Assembly: GCF_037975245.1 (NCBI RefSeq)
Contig: NC_092563.1
Coordinates: 23,282,960-23,346,959 of the forward strand
Direction: 5' to 3'
DNA from: Apostichopus japonicus
Taxonomy: Eukaryota > Echinodermata > Holothuroidea > Aspidochirotida > Stichopodidae
Length of the DNA stretch: 64,000 bases
In this document: piece after piece, positions 1-10,996 of the stretch
How positions within the stretch are numbered: position 1 is the first letter of the stretch
Layout: every line of letters begins with the position of its first letter
Position numbers and translations under genes: made by a program
Notes under the pieces: generated by a model
Database searches by the model: none
The model's input: the letters and a program-made list of their open reading frames with translations, nothing else
Told to the model about the DNA's origin: nothing

Positions 1-750
1 CTTTGGATAATGTTCCTGAGTGGCTCTGAAGATATATCGAGAGTAAATTCTAAATTCATGAGAGTTCTAGTACAAACATAACACCAGGAAATAATTTAGC
101 ATAAGTGTACAATTTGAGTAAACTGAATTGCTTGAACTTTTAATATGAGATGTTTTCATGGTGGAACAGGTGAATTAAAAAAAAACCGCAAGATTCTGTT
201 TATCGAAGCTGTCATACATTTTTAAAATTTTGTATCAAGTTGTCTAGTTTCCATAGCTCTCTACATTATCATCTTCTTCAGAGACTGACTAAAATGAAAA
301 GACAGAAAAAAAACAAGAAATGAAAGGAAAAAACAGCTTTAATAGATAGATTCCACAGACATGGTAATTTAAAGAAAAAGAGGGGAAAATATGTAGTCGA
401 CAAGGAAAGTAATTATGAGAGAGATTTATGTAGGGAGTGAGTGTCATTTCTGAGATTGATATTGTGGTATCATGAGTTATTTATGAAACTACAAGTCATG
501 TAGCTATAACTCATGATGTGTTACAATGGTATATTGACTAATATTTACAAGAGATTCTGCTCTGTCTTAAGGTAAAAATATCTATAATAAAATTGAGGTA
601 ACCCCACCCCCAAAAAAATATATATATTAATAAATTAAATAAAAATGATAAGAGAGCAGTATGAGATGTCAGGCAGACCATTAAATTTGTTTAACTGTTA
701 AGTTTTTGTGACCTACATGGGAATCCAAGGAACCAAAGTTCTCAGTTATC
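1..750. other. AT-rich noncoding DNA, nothing recognised
   Basis: No reading frame of useful length, no tandem repeat and no RNA gene was seen. Only short A runs and a small (TA)n tract near 620-630 stand out. Confidence 0.6.
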
Positions 751-804
751 CCCCTAAAATGATGTCATCCCCAAAAGTGATGTCATCCCCCAAATTGACG
801 TCAT
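751..804. promoter_or_regulatory. Three tandem 18-bp units with CRE/ATF-like cores
   Basis: Three head-to-tail 18-bp units lie exactly adjacent at 751-768, 769-786 and 787-804. Each begins with a C4-5 run followed by an A-rich spacer and ends with TGAYGTCAT. The first two cores are TGATGTCA. The third, at 796-803, is TGACGTCA, the perfect palindromic cAMP response element bound by CREB/ATF bZIP dimers (known for the family). The sequence shows the repeat and the cores; regulatory use is inference. No transcription start or neighbouring exon is visible, so this could be a distal enhancer or a chance minisatellite. Confidence 0.5.
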
Positions 805-1973
805 CAGAGGTCCATCCGATAATAGCTGCAGTCTTGTTTGCAACGTCATAAAGCCTACCAAGTCAAACTACATCAACCCAGATTATGCATTAAGTAATCA
901 ATGGACATCTTCTTTTTTGAGAGATAAATTTGCAATGTCTCTAATAGCACAGAATTGGTGCATTTAACCAGTAACTAGCCTTGAACCATTATTAAAATGA
1001 CTCTCTCTCTCTGTCTCCATTCGAATGCAAAGTAGGCTAGGTACATCTGCTGTAAGGGTGGGTAGTGCAGGCCTACGCTTTAGTGATTATAGGATAAATT
1101 GTAAGTCACCTACATTTTTCAAGGTCTTGAACATGTCTTGTTTCTGCCATTAACAAATAAATTGACTTCTAAATTTGTTGTCAGATTTATCTGTGTTGAA
1201 AGGTGAAAAAATGGAGTAAAGATAAATGCCAAAAGCTTGAGAATAAAAGAGTACCCTGTGTAACTTACATTTAGAACTAGATCAACACGAGACTGCTTCT
1301 CTGATGTTTGATCACGTGTGTAATGTTGGCAAGGTGCCCTACATCACACTTTTATGGATAATTTGAAAAGAGCCCAAAGAAATTTATGTCTAGAACAGGG
1401 GTACCATCCAGTCACCTCAGCATTACAATTCTTTAGCTCTTAATTTCAAATTTTGTTTATAAAATTTCCCAGTGACTTTCATATACTTTATTTAGTACTA
1501 TTCCCAGACACTGAAGGTGGGTTCTAATGACAATCCAAAGAAGAAGATAGACAAATATGTCTTGAATCCTCTGCATGCTTTACAGATTTAGTATAAACAA
1601 TTAGTGACAATATTTTTGAAACTTCTAGCATATATTTTGGAGGACTGTGGAGGTTTATTTCTGAGGCCTTGAAATTTCCCATTATGTTGATACTTTCTCC
1701 TCATTGGCAAAAATTAGGTTGAAATTTACCCCAGTTCATATTTTGGATGGTAATTTATTAGTTTTTTATTACCGATAATTGGTTTAGAGTATTGGAAATC
1801 AGCCCGACTTTCAGCGAGAATCAGTAAGCCAGGAGCAAATACTCTGTTTTAACTTGAGATTCGAGAAGTGAGTACAACACATTTTGAAATATATTAAAAG
1901 CAAGTAATATGTCTGGAAGCTATATATTTATGGCTGTTTCCCTGCCTGCTGTGTATTTTGTAATAATTACAAA
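805..1973. other. Noncoding DNA, nothing recognised
   Basis: Mixed AT-rich sequence with no frame, RNA gene or obvious repeat. A (CT)n tract of about 12 bases near 1001-1012 is the only simple repeat. Confidence 0.55.
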
Positions 1974-2105
1974 TCATGATCATGAATATTCAACGTATAT
2001 TGAATATTTATGATGATAAATATTCAACATATATTGAATAATCATGAATATGCAACATATATTGAATAATCATGATCATGAATATGCAACATATATTAAA
2101 TATTC
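1974..2105. repeat. AT-rich minisatellite, about four units of 28-36 bp
   Basis: Four degenerate units share the core CATGAATATKCAACATATAT followed by TGAATAAT or a variant. Unit length varies because CATGAT is doubled at some junctions. Each unit contains its own short palindromes (ATCATGAT, ATATAT, GAATATTC), so the array could fold as hairpins. It has no coding potential. Confidence 0.75.
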
Positions 2106-3701
2106 AAAGGAAACACAATATCATTATATTGCATCTAATTTTCAGTATACAAATGAACTAAACTGCAAGGCCTATTATGTCATATAAGACAATGGCAGAA
2201 GAATCTATATCACAAAATTGTCAGATCATTCTGTTGCTAGTCTGGTTCAAAATTGTACATCAATTGCAATTTTTTTTTCTTATTATTCTCAACGAAAAAG
2301 GGCAAATGATTCAAATCTGTGGCGCTCTCTCTCAAATTTAGTGTCATTTTGCAATAAATTTCCATTTGCAGGGATTATTAATAAATGTTTTCAGGACAGT
2401 TCCAGGCTTCCAGCTATCGATGAAAACTTTGATCGTTCATGTTTAATGCAGGTTCTGTCAGCTTGAAACGAGAAAATGGGTAATTTAGAGAGAAAAGTCT
2501 CAGGAATGACACAAATAATCAGTGTCTTTCAGATTGACAAGAAATCTTGACAATTTTCATCATCTTATTGATGGCGTTCTGTCTGTAATAATTGATATTT
2601 TTTCGTCCATAAATTAAATTCGCCCGTCCATGCATTTGCTGTATAATTCTGCCCAGGCTGCGAAATAAACACTTACTCATGCATAAACCGTGTTATGAGT
2701 TGTGTTGACAACCAGATGGTGTCTCAGGAAAGACTGTGTTTATTTTCAAAACAACATCCACCAGACTTTTAAACCTAGCCTACTACATGTCACAGGACCT
2801 AGTCTGTTTTTTGCTCTGGCCTGAAGCAGTTAATATTATTATGAACTATGTTTGTACTAGGATATTTATAAGTTAATTCCACCCACAGGGAAGATATAGT
2901 TCAAAGAATTCCTATTCGTATTACAGACCATTGCGATTAATTAGTGAGTTTTAGTTAATCAGTGAAATATCAAACAGTCTATGAGACACGGCTTAGAACT
3001 GCTTTAACATTTACATCATGGTGTTTGCAATGTAACGTTTATAGTTATTATTTTAAATAAATTGATTCAACAGGCGATTAAACCCTTGAGAATGAATGTT
3101 TTTATAAACAGTATAACAATCAAAATTTCCATAATTTACCAATCACCGGCTAATTAGCCTCTAGAGGCCTGTATTACTTGCATTGCATGTGAACATGTAC
3201 CTCACTTACACTTAGTATTTGTACTTTTTAATAAGGCACTTTTGGACTTTGAGATGAAACGTTTTTTTGCAGTGTGTGTACAAGGATCAACCTGCTCACT
3301 TATTTCTTGTGTGAATGTGTTGGGAAGAGTTATTTTTAGAATTTCTTTGCTTTTTAAAAACATTGCTTCATAATTACCCAGTTGGTTTTTGTCTATCTAT
3401 TTTATTGTTATGACTACGCAAGGGTTTTCTATTAATTAGAATTGAGTGGAAGTCCTATGTGGTTCCTGATTGGCGTCACTCCCGCCTCCCCTGCCCTCAC
3501 TAAGATATGATTAAATCCAGAAGGGTAATTCAGTCGACGACGGAGCAAAAGCATTTGCAAACCAGATGAGTCACCGGCTACAAATAATATTCTAGCCAAT
3601 GGAATTCTTTGCTGTTCCCAGTTACTTATATTTTTTATCCGGTCAGTTTACTGTTGTTGATTCGGTAAATACATGGCATGTATGATCAGTAATGAAAAAA
3701 A
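2106..3701. other. Noncoding DNA, nothing recognised
   Basis: The stretch 2218-2466 is open on the plus strand for 82 codons, but its composition matches its noncoding surroundings and the predicted peptide shows no domain. Nothing else is seen except an ordinary C-rich patch near 3480-3500. Confidence 0.5.
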
Positions 3702-3721
3702 ACCGAACCAGCTGTTTCGGT
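3702..3721. promoter_or_regulatory. 20-bp palindrome centred on a CAGCTG E-box
   Basis: ACCGAA at 3702-3707 and TTCGGT at 3716-3721 are exact reverse complements. They enclose CAGCTG at 3709-3714, the canonical class-A E-box bound by basic helix-loop-helix dimers (known). Only one symmetry pair (3708/3715) is mismatched. The surrounding 3540-3830 is less repetitive than most of the window. Use as a regulatory site is inference. Confidence 0.3.
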
Positions 3722-4479
3722 CTCCAGTGACCAAAGTGCCGATTAACTTATTCTCTATCACGTATCGAAATTTACATAAATTGCTATAATTTAGCAGCTG
3801 CTGATTGGATGAAACCAGAAAACATAACTTTCTATAATTTTGTGCAGTACTCTACAAGGCAATGTTCTCTTCACATTGGGGTCTAATAGTGTTTGTGGCG
3901 GGAGTCCTATTCATGCATCAAATTCCTCTCGTTCCCGAGAGGAAAAAAAGTATTAACCGTACTTAAACTTGTCAGAGGAATTTACAAAACTCGTGACCCA
4001 AGCGATTAGTAAAACTGATACTTGCCGATTCTGCAGTCCTACGTGCAACAAGATCTATTGAGCGAGCACAAGCTTAATTTGATGGATTATTATGCATTCA
4101 TAATCCGTTTCCTCCAGGTGACTTTGACAAATTAAAGTTCATATTTTGTGTTTTCCATTATCATATCTTTGTCAGGCATTATGCCCATTATTCTTTTCTT
4201 CACACTCTGGGTGTAAGTTCACTGAAACCATGCATGAATTCTCTGTAATTTGGTGACACGTTTTGTGTCGACAAAGTGCGATGTATAAAGCTTGCTACCT
4301 TAAGTATTAACTGGAGTGTTGATTGTCTTGATAAGAAGACACCGATCTGTTTTTGCCCTAAAGTATCATTTTCATTTATTCTTATGAAATATTTATATTT
4401 ATTTTAATACGACTTGTTGCTCAGTCTTCAGTCTCAGCAGGTTTTTCTTGTCACTCAAAACAAAGGAAATAGAATAACG
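3722..4479. other. Noncoding DNA, nothing recognised
   Basis: No convincing frame, RNA gene or repeat was seen in this stretch. Confidence 0.5.
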
Positions 4480-4508
4480 ACACACACACGCACGCACGCA
4501 CACACACA
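4480..4508. repeat. (CA)n / (CG)CA microsatellite
   Basis: An alternating CA tract interrupted by three CGCA units. The frame 4414-4656 runs through it and gives a THTRTHAHT peptide, which is an artefact of the repeat. Confidence 0.85.
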
Positions 4509-4789
4509 AAATGACGCCCAAAGAATTAAGGAATCAGTAAATGGACGTAATATACAACCAGGAAAACCAGTGTTGTTTGAAAGTTTTACAGAGGCTATTA
4601 TCAATAGTGCTTCTAGATTGATCATGAAAGTTAAACTTTACCAAACATTCTTTTGACATATTTTTACTATGTTAATAACATCAACTTAAATATTCAATTA
4701 CTCAAGGTATGCAGTAGGTAGACTAAATGAATATTCATGTCAAAACTCATTGTTATCTATCATCCAGTTGCATCAGTTTCCTAATGATA

Positions 4790-4904
4790 ATATCACTCTA
4801 TACTGTACTCTCATATCATGCTTCAAAGCATTGGTACTGACAGTATGAACAGTTCCTAACCTTTATCTGATAGAGACAGGATATTCATGCTGTCAGTACT
4901 AGTG
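4790..4904. mobile_element. Hairpin (MITE-like) repeat, copy 1, right end missing
   Basis: The sequence from about 4790 to 4904 matches 12205-12348. Shared landmarks are ATGCTTCAAAGCA, the phrase GAACAGTTCCTA or GAATAGTTCCTA, TTTATCTGATAGARACAG, and the right-arm GTCAGTAC. Inside the copy, TACTGACAGTATGAA (left) is the near reverse complement of TTCATGCTGTCAGTA (right), so it folds as a hairpin. Its right terminus (GCTTCGAAGCAT in the other copy) is replaced by the TTAA-flanked element that begins at 4905, consistent with insertion into an older element. It has no coding capacity. Confidence 0.6.
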
Positions 4905-4908
4905 TTAA

Positions 4909-5218
4909 AGGCATTGAAGAGCCTCCCGAAACCGTTTTCTTCTTGTCGCTACAAAATGCAGATAGTAATGAAACTTGATACCTTGTCATCTTTTATGTAG
5001 ACCTGAGATGTCTATCGCTGCTATGTACACTGTGTTGTGGGTATTGACCGTAGCTGTATGTATTGACTGTACACTAGTGTCTAATTACAGACGGTAGCAA
5101 GCTTTGTGTGTATTTTCTGGGATGGATGGTGGTGTCTAACACTTCTGTTACTCCTTATTCGAAACTAGGTCAGATTACCGGCATGAGACGTTTCTTTGTG
5201 CACGAGTCTTCACACCCT
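4909..5218 (+). mobile_element. TTAA-flanked nonautonomous inverted-repeat element, copy A (piggyBac-like MITE)
   Basis: The element is bounded by TTAA at 4905-4908 and 5219-5222. The left end reads AGGCATTGAAGA and the right end, reverse complemented, reads AGGGTGTGAAGACTCG, giving imperfect terminal inverted repeats of about 16 bp. Its body matches the reverse complement of 42326-42690 at high identity by eye over almost all of its length, with the second copy carrying about 50 extra bases near the left end. TTAA target duplication is the hallmark of piggyBac-type transposition (known); the assignment rests on that and on the ends, not on a transposase. No frame encodes one. Confidence 0.75.
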
Positions 5219-5222
5219 TTAA

Positions 5223-6654
5223 CATAATATGAAAGTACAACTGTACATAAATAGAATCTAAATTGTCCCAACTAGATGATAGCTATTTGTGGATCATAAA
5301 AAATAAAAAAAAACAGCTTTTTACCCTTTTTTTTCTAATTTATAATTTTGTGACTGGTAGCATAAGATTTCCTCTGTGGTCATTTTTGCCTGCCTGTTTA
5401 TGGCCAATTTTGTTTTGACCAAAAACATTTATGCAAATTAGTTGTGTCTTGCTTGTGCAATAACAACCCAACCATCAATACCACCATGCTGGTACTGTTG
5501 ATCTTACGCACGAGTCAAGCCTGTAAACCTGTAACTTTACACTGACAGGAATGAAACAATTGGGGGTGGGGGGGGGGATATCGAAATGAAAATCTTCATT
5601 GTATAATAGCTCATTTTAAGGGCTATTAAATTAGCAAAAATGAGAGTAAATTAAATAGGAATTTTCTTTTAATTTGTGTGAAGAAAAATTGTCTACTCTT
5701 GTAAATAAGAGCAATATTAAGTCATTTTCTTTGTGATGATTTTTTTTTTTGCTGGTACAGTTTAAGTTATATCAAAATTGTATCTTGTGTCAGGCTGTTG
5801 TTCTGTCAGTGTACAGTGTACAGTTACTACACAAAAATTAAACACCCTTGTAGGGGTAGCATAGGACATCAACACAAATATCCAACTATTATGCATTGGA
5901 ACAGTAAATGAATTGTCAGCTCTGTTTTAATTTTTTCCAAGTGAGTATGTACCTTCTCTTGACCTCCACAAGTCTATAGATCTAGTCAATAATATTTTCA
6001 TCTCAAATTTACTGGGATATTCCCTGATATGATAGTCCAATTTTCTTGCATTCCTACAATTCATAAGTATTGTAGACACTTAAGTTCCTCGGTATGAACT
6101 TGGAATTAACGTCTAGAATTGTACCGAATGTCTGGTTTCATCATATAGTTACGGTTTAGTAAAGGTTCCTTACCTGTATTGCTGTATAGTGTGATGAAAA
6201 AAAATTGGAGAGTAAAATGCAGGTAAAATATTTTCTGTTTATGTGTTTATGTAGTATACATTCTGTTCATAATCACAGCAATTAGTACCAATTCTACATA
6301 TGTTCTGTATAAGTTTGGTGTGAGGTGCATACGGTTAAAATGCAAGATTTACAGAAATGTTGTTTCATGAAAATTAAGAGCTTTTTATGACTCAAGATAA
6401 CATTAAAGTTTAATACAAGTTTCAGTGATGTTCTCTAGTTTGTTCTATATAAATTTGTCCTCTTTTCACACTCTTTTCCTTCCATTTAACATACCCCTTC
6501 TCCTCTCCTTCCCCTTCTCCCCCTCTCCTCTTTCATGGTCGTTCCTCCGACATATATTTTTCACCGGCAAATGGCTGAGAAATTTATTTGAGTTTGTCAA
6601 ACTGTACATGTATGCAGGAGCACATCCAATTTATATTATCTACAGTATATATAG
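5223..6654. other. Noncoding DNA with poly-G tract
   Basis: It contains a G-rich run at about 5562-5578 and short T runs. The frame at 6425-6754 (109 codons) is pyrimidine-rich and then runs into the TA field, giving an IYIYMYMYVYMY tail, so it is not a gene. No other feature was seen. Confidence 0.5.
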
Positions 6655-6820
6655 TGTCTTCATATACATATATATGTATATGTATGTATATATGTATAAT
6701 ATACGTATATCTGATGATCGCTCAACACATGAAACTCTGAGGAACAACTACTAGTGTTCCACTAGTCTCAACCTATATCTATATAATATATATATATACA
6801 TCTATATAAAAATATATAAA
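6655..6820. repeat. TA-rich microsatellite field
   Basis: Interrupted (TA)n/(TG)n tracts with a unique 70-base insert around 6705-6775 containing ordinary sequence. It has self-complementary, cruciform-prone composition. Confidence 0.8.
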
Positions 6821-7137
6821 AAAATTGAACGTAAAATTTCAGTTAATTTTGTAGGAGCTCGATCACAGTTAATAATGATATATATGAAAGCAACAAGCTG
6901 CTTTAATTAGAGTGACATTAAGAAAGTCATTATGTCCTGCCTGTTTGTTTATCTGTCTGTTTGTCTGTCTGTTTGTCTGTTTGTATGTAGAAATATTAAC
7001 ATAGACCTAAGGCTGTAATTATACACTGTGCCTGCTCATTATATTTTATGACCCACAATGTTAAATTTATAAATAATAAAGATAGATTAAAGCAGGTGGA
7101 AGAACTTTATAACTGCAAACAGCAAGCATAGCACAGT
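6821..7137. other. Noncoding DNA with TGTCTGTT-type simple repeat
   Basis: A (TGTY)n tract (TGTTTGTCTGTCTGTTTG and similar) lies at about 6940-6987. Nothing else was seen. Confidence 0.6.
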
Positions 7138-7169
7138 AAATATGTGTATATATACATATATTTATATAC

Positions 7170-7203
<34 letters not shown>

Positions 7204-7273
7204 TTTTATATATACATATATATATATACATATATATATATACATATATATATATATATGTATGTATATATAG

Positions 7274-7304
<31 letters not shown>

Positions 7305-7460
7305 AAAATATATATATAAAAACATATATATATAATTGAAATCGTAGTGAGTTGATATATGTGTGTATATATATATATATAAAAACATATATATATATAT
7401 ATATTTGAAATCGTAGTGAGTTGATATATGTGTGTGTGTGTATATATATACAATGTATTC
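7138..7460. repeat. Compound TA microsatellite with a duplicated 69-bp segment
   Basis: Over 300 bases of (TA)n interrupted by TG, TAAAAA and CATA variants. A unique block beginning GAAATCGTAGTGAGTTGATA occurs twice, at 7338 and 7407, a period of 69 bp, so non-TA sequence has been copied with the array. The minus-strand frames here (7067-7462, 7206-7388) consist of Tyr-Ile alternation and are artefacts. Confidence 0.85.
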
Positions 7461-8557
7461 ACATACAGTTTTAGTGTTTAACCTGGTGTTTGGTCATGTT
7501 TAGGTACTTGGCTTTAAGACCATATATTATTTTCAAATTGTCTTTTGGATCCATACGCACACTAAACGTGACCTGATGCCGACAGCTGCCGGTAATTATA
7601 TTGATAAATTGAAATTAATGACTTCAAGTTTTTTTCTAAAGCATTACTTGTCTGTCTCCATTAGAAGTAAATGAACTGTAAGGGAGAGTTGGAAATTTAA
7701 TCCTCTAAATTTATTTGTATTTTTGTCTTTCTCCAGTTACGGGAGAGAAAAAATTTGTGCTTCATTTGGTTGAGATAAATATCAAATGCAGTTCTAGGGC
7801 ATTGCTCTCGAAGGTAAAAGAAGTGTAGGCGTGAGTGTGCTTAGTGATTGTGAAAGGTGTCTTGTATTCAGGAATTAGGTGGACTGACCAAATCTGTTTA
7901 AAGCGCTTAAATGCTGAGATGGACGATGGACTAAAGTCGTACTGTACATAAGTCATATCTTGAATGCATGGAAACATTACTGCATATATGTTAGGATGTT
8001 AATACATTGTATAAACAATCTGATTGCTATTAAATCAAATTCAAGTTGATTTTAAACTGTATTTTCTTAACAGATGAGTAGCACTGCATTGAACTGTACT
8101 CAGTAAACAATTCTAATTCTCAAGAGTGAATTAAAGGATAATTAAAGGAATGTATACTGTATGTCTGCCAGTCTGTTAAATGTTCCATGTGACGTCTTCT
8201 ACAAACAGACATTTCTGTAAGTTTGTTATACGTGGTAATGTATTTTGTACACACATACAACCATAGTAATATTCTACAGGATTTATTACATAGCAGCATC
8301 GATTTATAGGATTTATATATATATATATAGACAGATTGAACCCGAGTCCCGGGGTTATCGCCCCTGACTTCCCTCTCATCATGTAGCCTGGGGCCAATGT
8401 AGACTAGTGACTGCAACTATACAACTACAACTATAGAAACGACTGAAAACTAGACTATATACATATAGGCTTCTGGTGTTGGTAATGACGATTGGATCAG
8501 ACATGAGACGGGCACAATTTTACCTAAGAGCTATATGCAAACTTGTTTACACACACA
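7461..8557. other. Noncoding DNA, nothing certain
   Basis: Mostly unique sequence. A higher-GC patch at 8335-8400, read on the minus strand, has CGGGTTCAA preceded by GATAACCCC, faintly like the T-arm half of a tRNA-derived SINE, but no acceptor stem or clear A box is visible and I do not annotate it as such. Minus-strand frames at 7762-7977 and 8120-8416 show no domain. Confidence 0.5.
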
Positions 8558-8643
8558 CACGCACATATATATATATATTTATACAGTATATATATATATA
8601 CATATATATATATATTATATATATATATCTATATATATATATA

Positions 8644-8695
<52 letters not shown>

Positions 8696-8697
8696 TC
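8558..8697. repeat. (TA)n microsatellite
   Basis: Nearly uninterrupted TA alternation following a short (AC)n tract at about 8550. Three overlapping plus-strand frames of Tyr-Ile alternation (8476-8777) are repeat artefacts. Confidence 0.9.
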
Positions 8698-10776
8698 TAT
8701 ATCACAATTTTGTGCTCCTTTTGTCTCTGTTTTTCCTAGGATATGTACATCTCATAAAAGTTAGTATATATCGTTGATTGAGTGAGTGAACAAATCATAA
8801 GGAATGAACTAAACACAAACATAACAATAGATAAAACAATTTATCCTGTTTATTATTTTCCTATCCATCTATTAAATTTTTCAGAATGCTTTCATAATTT
8901 TGATTATAGTTTTAAGTTGCCAGATTTACTCTTTTTTTTTTTTTTTTTTTAACTATGTTAAGATCTCTGTCTTTCAGATGTCAAGATCCAAATCCATATT
9001 TTTGTTTTTCAAAAATGGAAGGTGAAGTGATAAAACTGTTTGATAATCAGATTTATTACTCTGATACCTTAGTTTTAAAGTTGATAACTTCCAGCTTCTG
9101 TGCCTAAGCTGTCCTGGTACATCCCATCTTTAAATCCATTTAAATACATGTCAAAGCACAACTGATGTTAGTATCAGTTTTTGACTCAAAGCTTTTAGAA
9201 CTTCTCTTAAGAAGCACATAATAAATCATTCATCTCGTTTCTCAAACTTATTTTTTACCTTTTTCACCAAAAATGGAAGCTTAGACAAAATTGATGGATA
9301 AAATTTTTGTTTTTAAAAAGCCTGTTCTTCATAATCACATATGAAAAGCAATTCTTTTTCCAGAGCAATTTTTTTTTTTATGTATTAAATATTTAAGTTT
9401 TCTTTTTCTTTTCAATTTCACAAAAAAAAAAAACTAAAGATGATCCAGTCTTAAGTTACAGAGTCTGTCACCGAAGGATTCCCCCCGCAGATCTACAAAA
9501 TGACAGAACTGTAATATTTTTGAAAAATTAAGCCTTTAAGTTGCGCCTTAAGTTGCACTTACAAAGTTGTCTAGGCTCACATGACAGATTCTATGTTTAC
9601 AGACATTACTGTCATGTGAATATAATCCCTCTTCAGATCGTCAGGAATGACTGCCGCTGTGATGTTGTTCGAAATATTTCCAGAGGTTCTTGTTCTTTAG
9701 TTAGAACTGTAACACCTCCGGCAAAATGATACACTTCTGCGCGGACTTGTCGAAGGATGTACACTGAACTGTCTGCAAGTTCGCTGTAGTTACAGGCAAT
9801 TTTGCTCAAAGTCTGGTTAAAACATCAACTCAGGGTGGACGGGTCTTTCAGATTAAAATCTGTGGATTGTAGCAAAGACGTCTAGGTGAAATCTTTTATA
9901 ACCCTTTGTTCACTGCTCCTAAAATTCATTCCAATTTCCGGTAGTCAAATCCCTAATTGTTGGAATCAAACTGTCTTTTTGTCAGTTTGATGTGTTTTTG
10001 GCAAATGTGTTGGAAACGACTTACGATTCCCCTATTAGGTTCCTCTGCCAGATATCTTGTCAAAGAATTTTGTTGAAGACTGACCCAATATTTTGTCAAA
10101 GAAATTTCTAAATGTTAAGGTACAGTAAATTGAAGAATTTAACCTAATAATTTGTTGAAGTCTGCTTGTACTTATTGTAATCATTGTCTTACCGAAGCCA
10201 ACTCTACTTAATTGTACACCCTTCATTTCATTACATTTATTTGTTTTCTCACGTCACGGTACAATGAATAAGTCAAATAAATAAGAAAAACAGATGTGAA
10301 AGGAAGTGATCTAAAAACCCTTGTGGGTTAAGCGTGTAGAAAACTCCCTGGCAAAGGAGAAGAAGAAGAAAAAAAAGACAAATGAAAACAATACAAAAAA
10401 TAAGAGCCTCCTAAAGGTACCCCTCATTCGACCCCTACCCCACCAAAATACTCCATCCCATCCTACCACCACCCACAAGAATACAGTGGTTGTGATTAGT
10501 AAAATGTTGTAAAGGTATAATTTTAATCTAATCTTTAACATACTGTTGTACTATTGTCTGCTGGAAGACATTCTGGTATTTCCTTTGGTGATGTATACAA
10601 GATCAGACAAGTTGATCGTAAAACCTAAAAGAACATCAACCTGAGTTGAATACAATCAATTTTTCCCCTATAATCTGAAATGAATACAGACTACAGTCAT
10701 GCTTATAAGTTGCATTGCCATTACAGAACTTATGGAAAGAAAGTTGGGGCTCAGTTTCGTGGACATAAACTTCAGC
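8698..10776. other. Noncoding DNA with T and A homopolymers and a weak tandem repeat
   Basis: A T run lies at about 8931-8950, with further T or A runs near 9369 and 9421. At about 10048-10160 a degenerate repeat of TTGTCAAAGAAWTTT and TTGTTGAAG phrases gives the minus-strand peptide FFDKILGQSSTKFFDKISG; this is a short tandem duplication, not a domain. A small duplication TTAAGTTGCRC occurs at about 9538-9560. No gene was seen. Confidence 0.5.
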
Positions 10777-10996
10777 ACACACACACACACACACGCATGT
10801 TTGTATTACATTCAGACCGAGGACCCCATTGTAATTTCCATTGTTCAAATCCACGTACCCTAACCTTAACAATACCCCATACAATAGAATTCCTCCGAGG
10901 ACGTGGTGATTCTTTAGAAATCACAACCGAGGACCTGAAATTCTTTGTTCAAGTCCTCAGTCAGAATACAAAACAAACGCACACACACACACAGTG
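10777..10996. repeat. Two (CA)n tracts flanking ACCGAGGACC repeats
   Basis: (CA)n at about 10777-10796 and again at about 10979-10994. Between them ACCGAGGACC occurs twice (about 10818 and 10928) with related CCGAGGACG and GTCCTC phrases, one of them inverted. It looks like the remains of a small dispersed repeat. Frames across it (10680-11033, minus 10636-10884) end in poly Thr-His or poly Cys-Val from the CA tract and are not genes. Confidence 0.5.

Noticed and set aside
2218-2466. An 82-codon plus-strand frame
   Set aside because: The frame opens at a TTG rather than an ATG, there is no domain, and composition is like its surroundings.
7067-7462. A 131-codon minus-strand frame rich in Tyr and Ile
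   Set aside because: It is a TA microsatellite read in frame.
8335-8400. Minus-strand CGGGTTCAA with GATAACCCC, reminiscent of a tRNA-derived SINE
   Set aside because: The A box and acceptor pairing are not convincing and no second copy is seen in the window.
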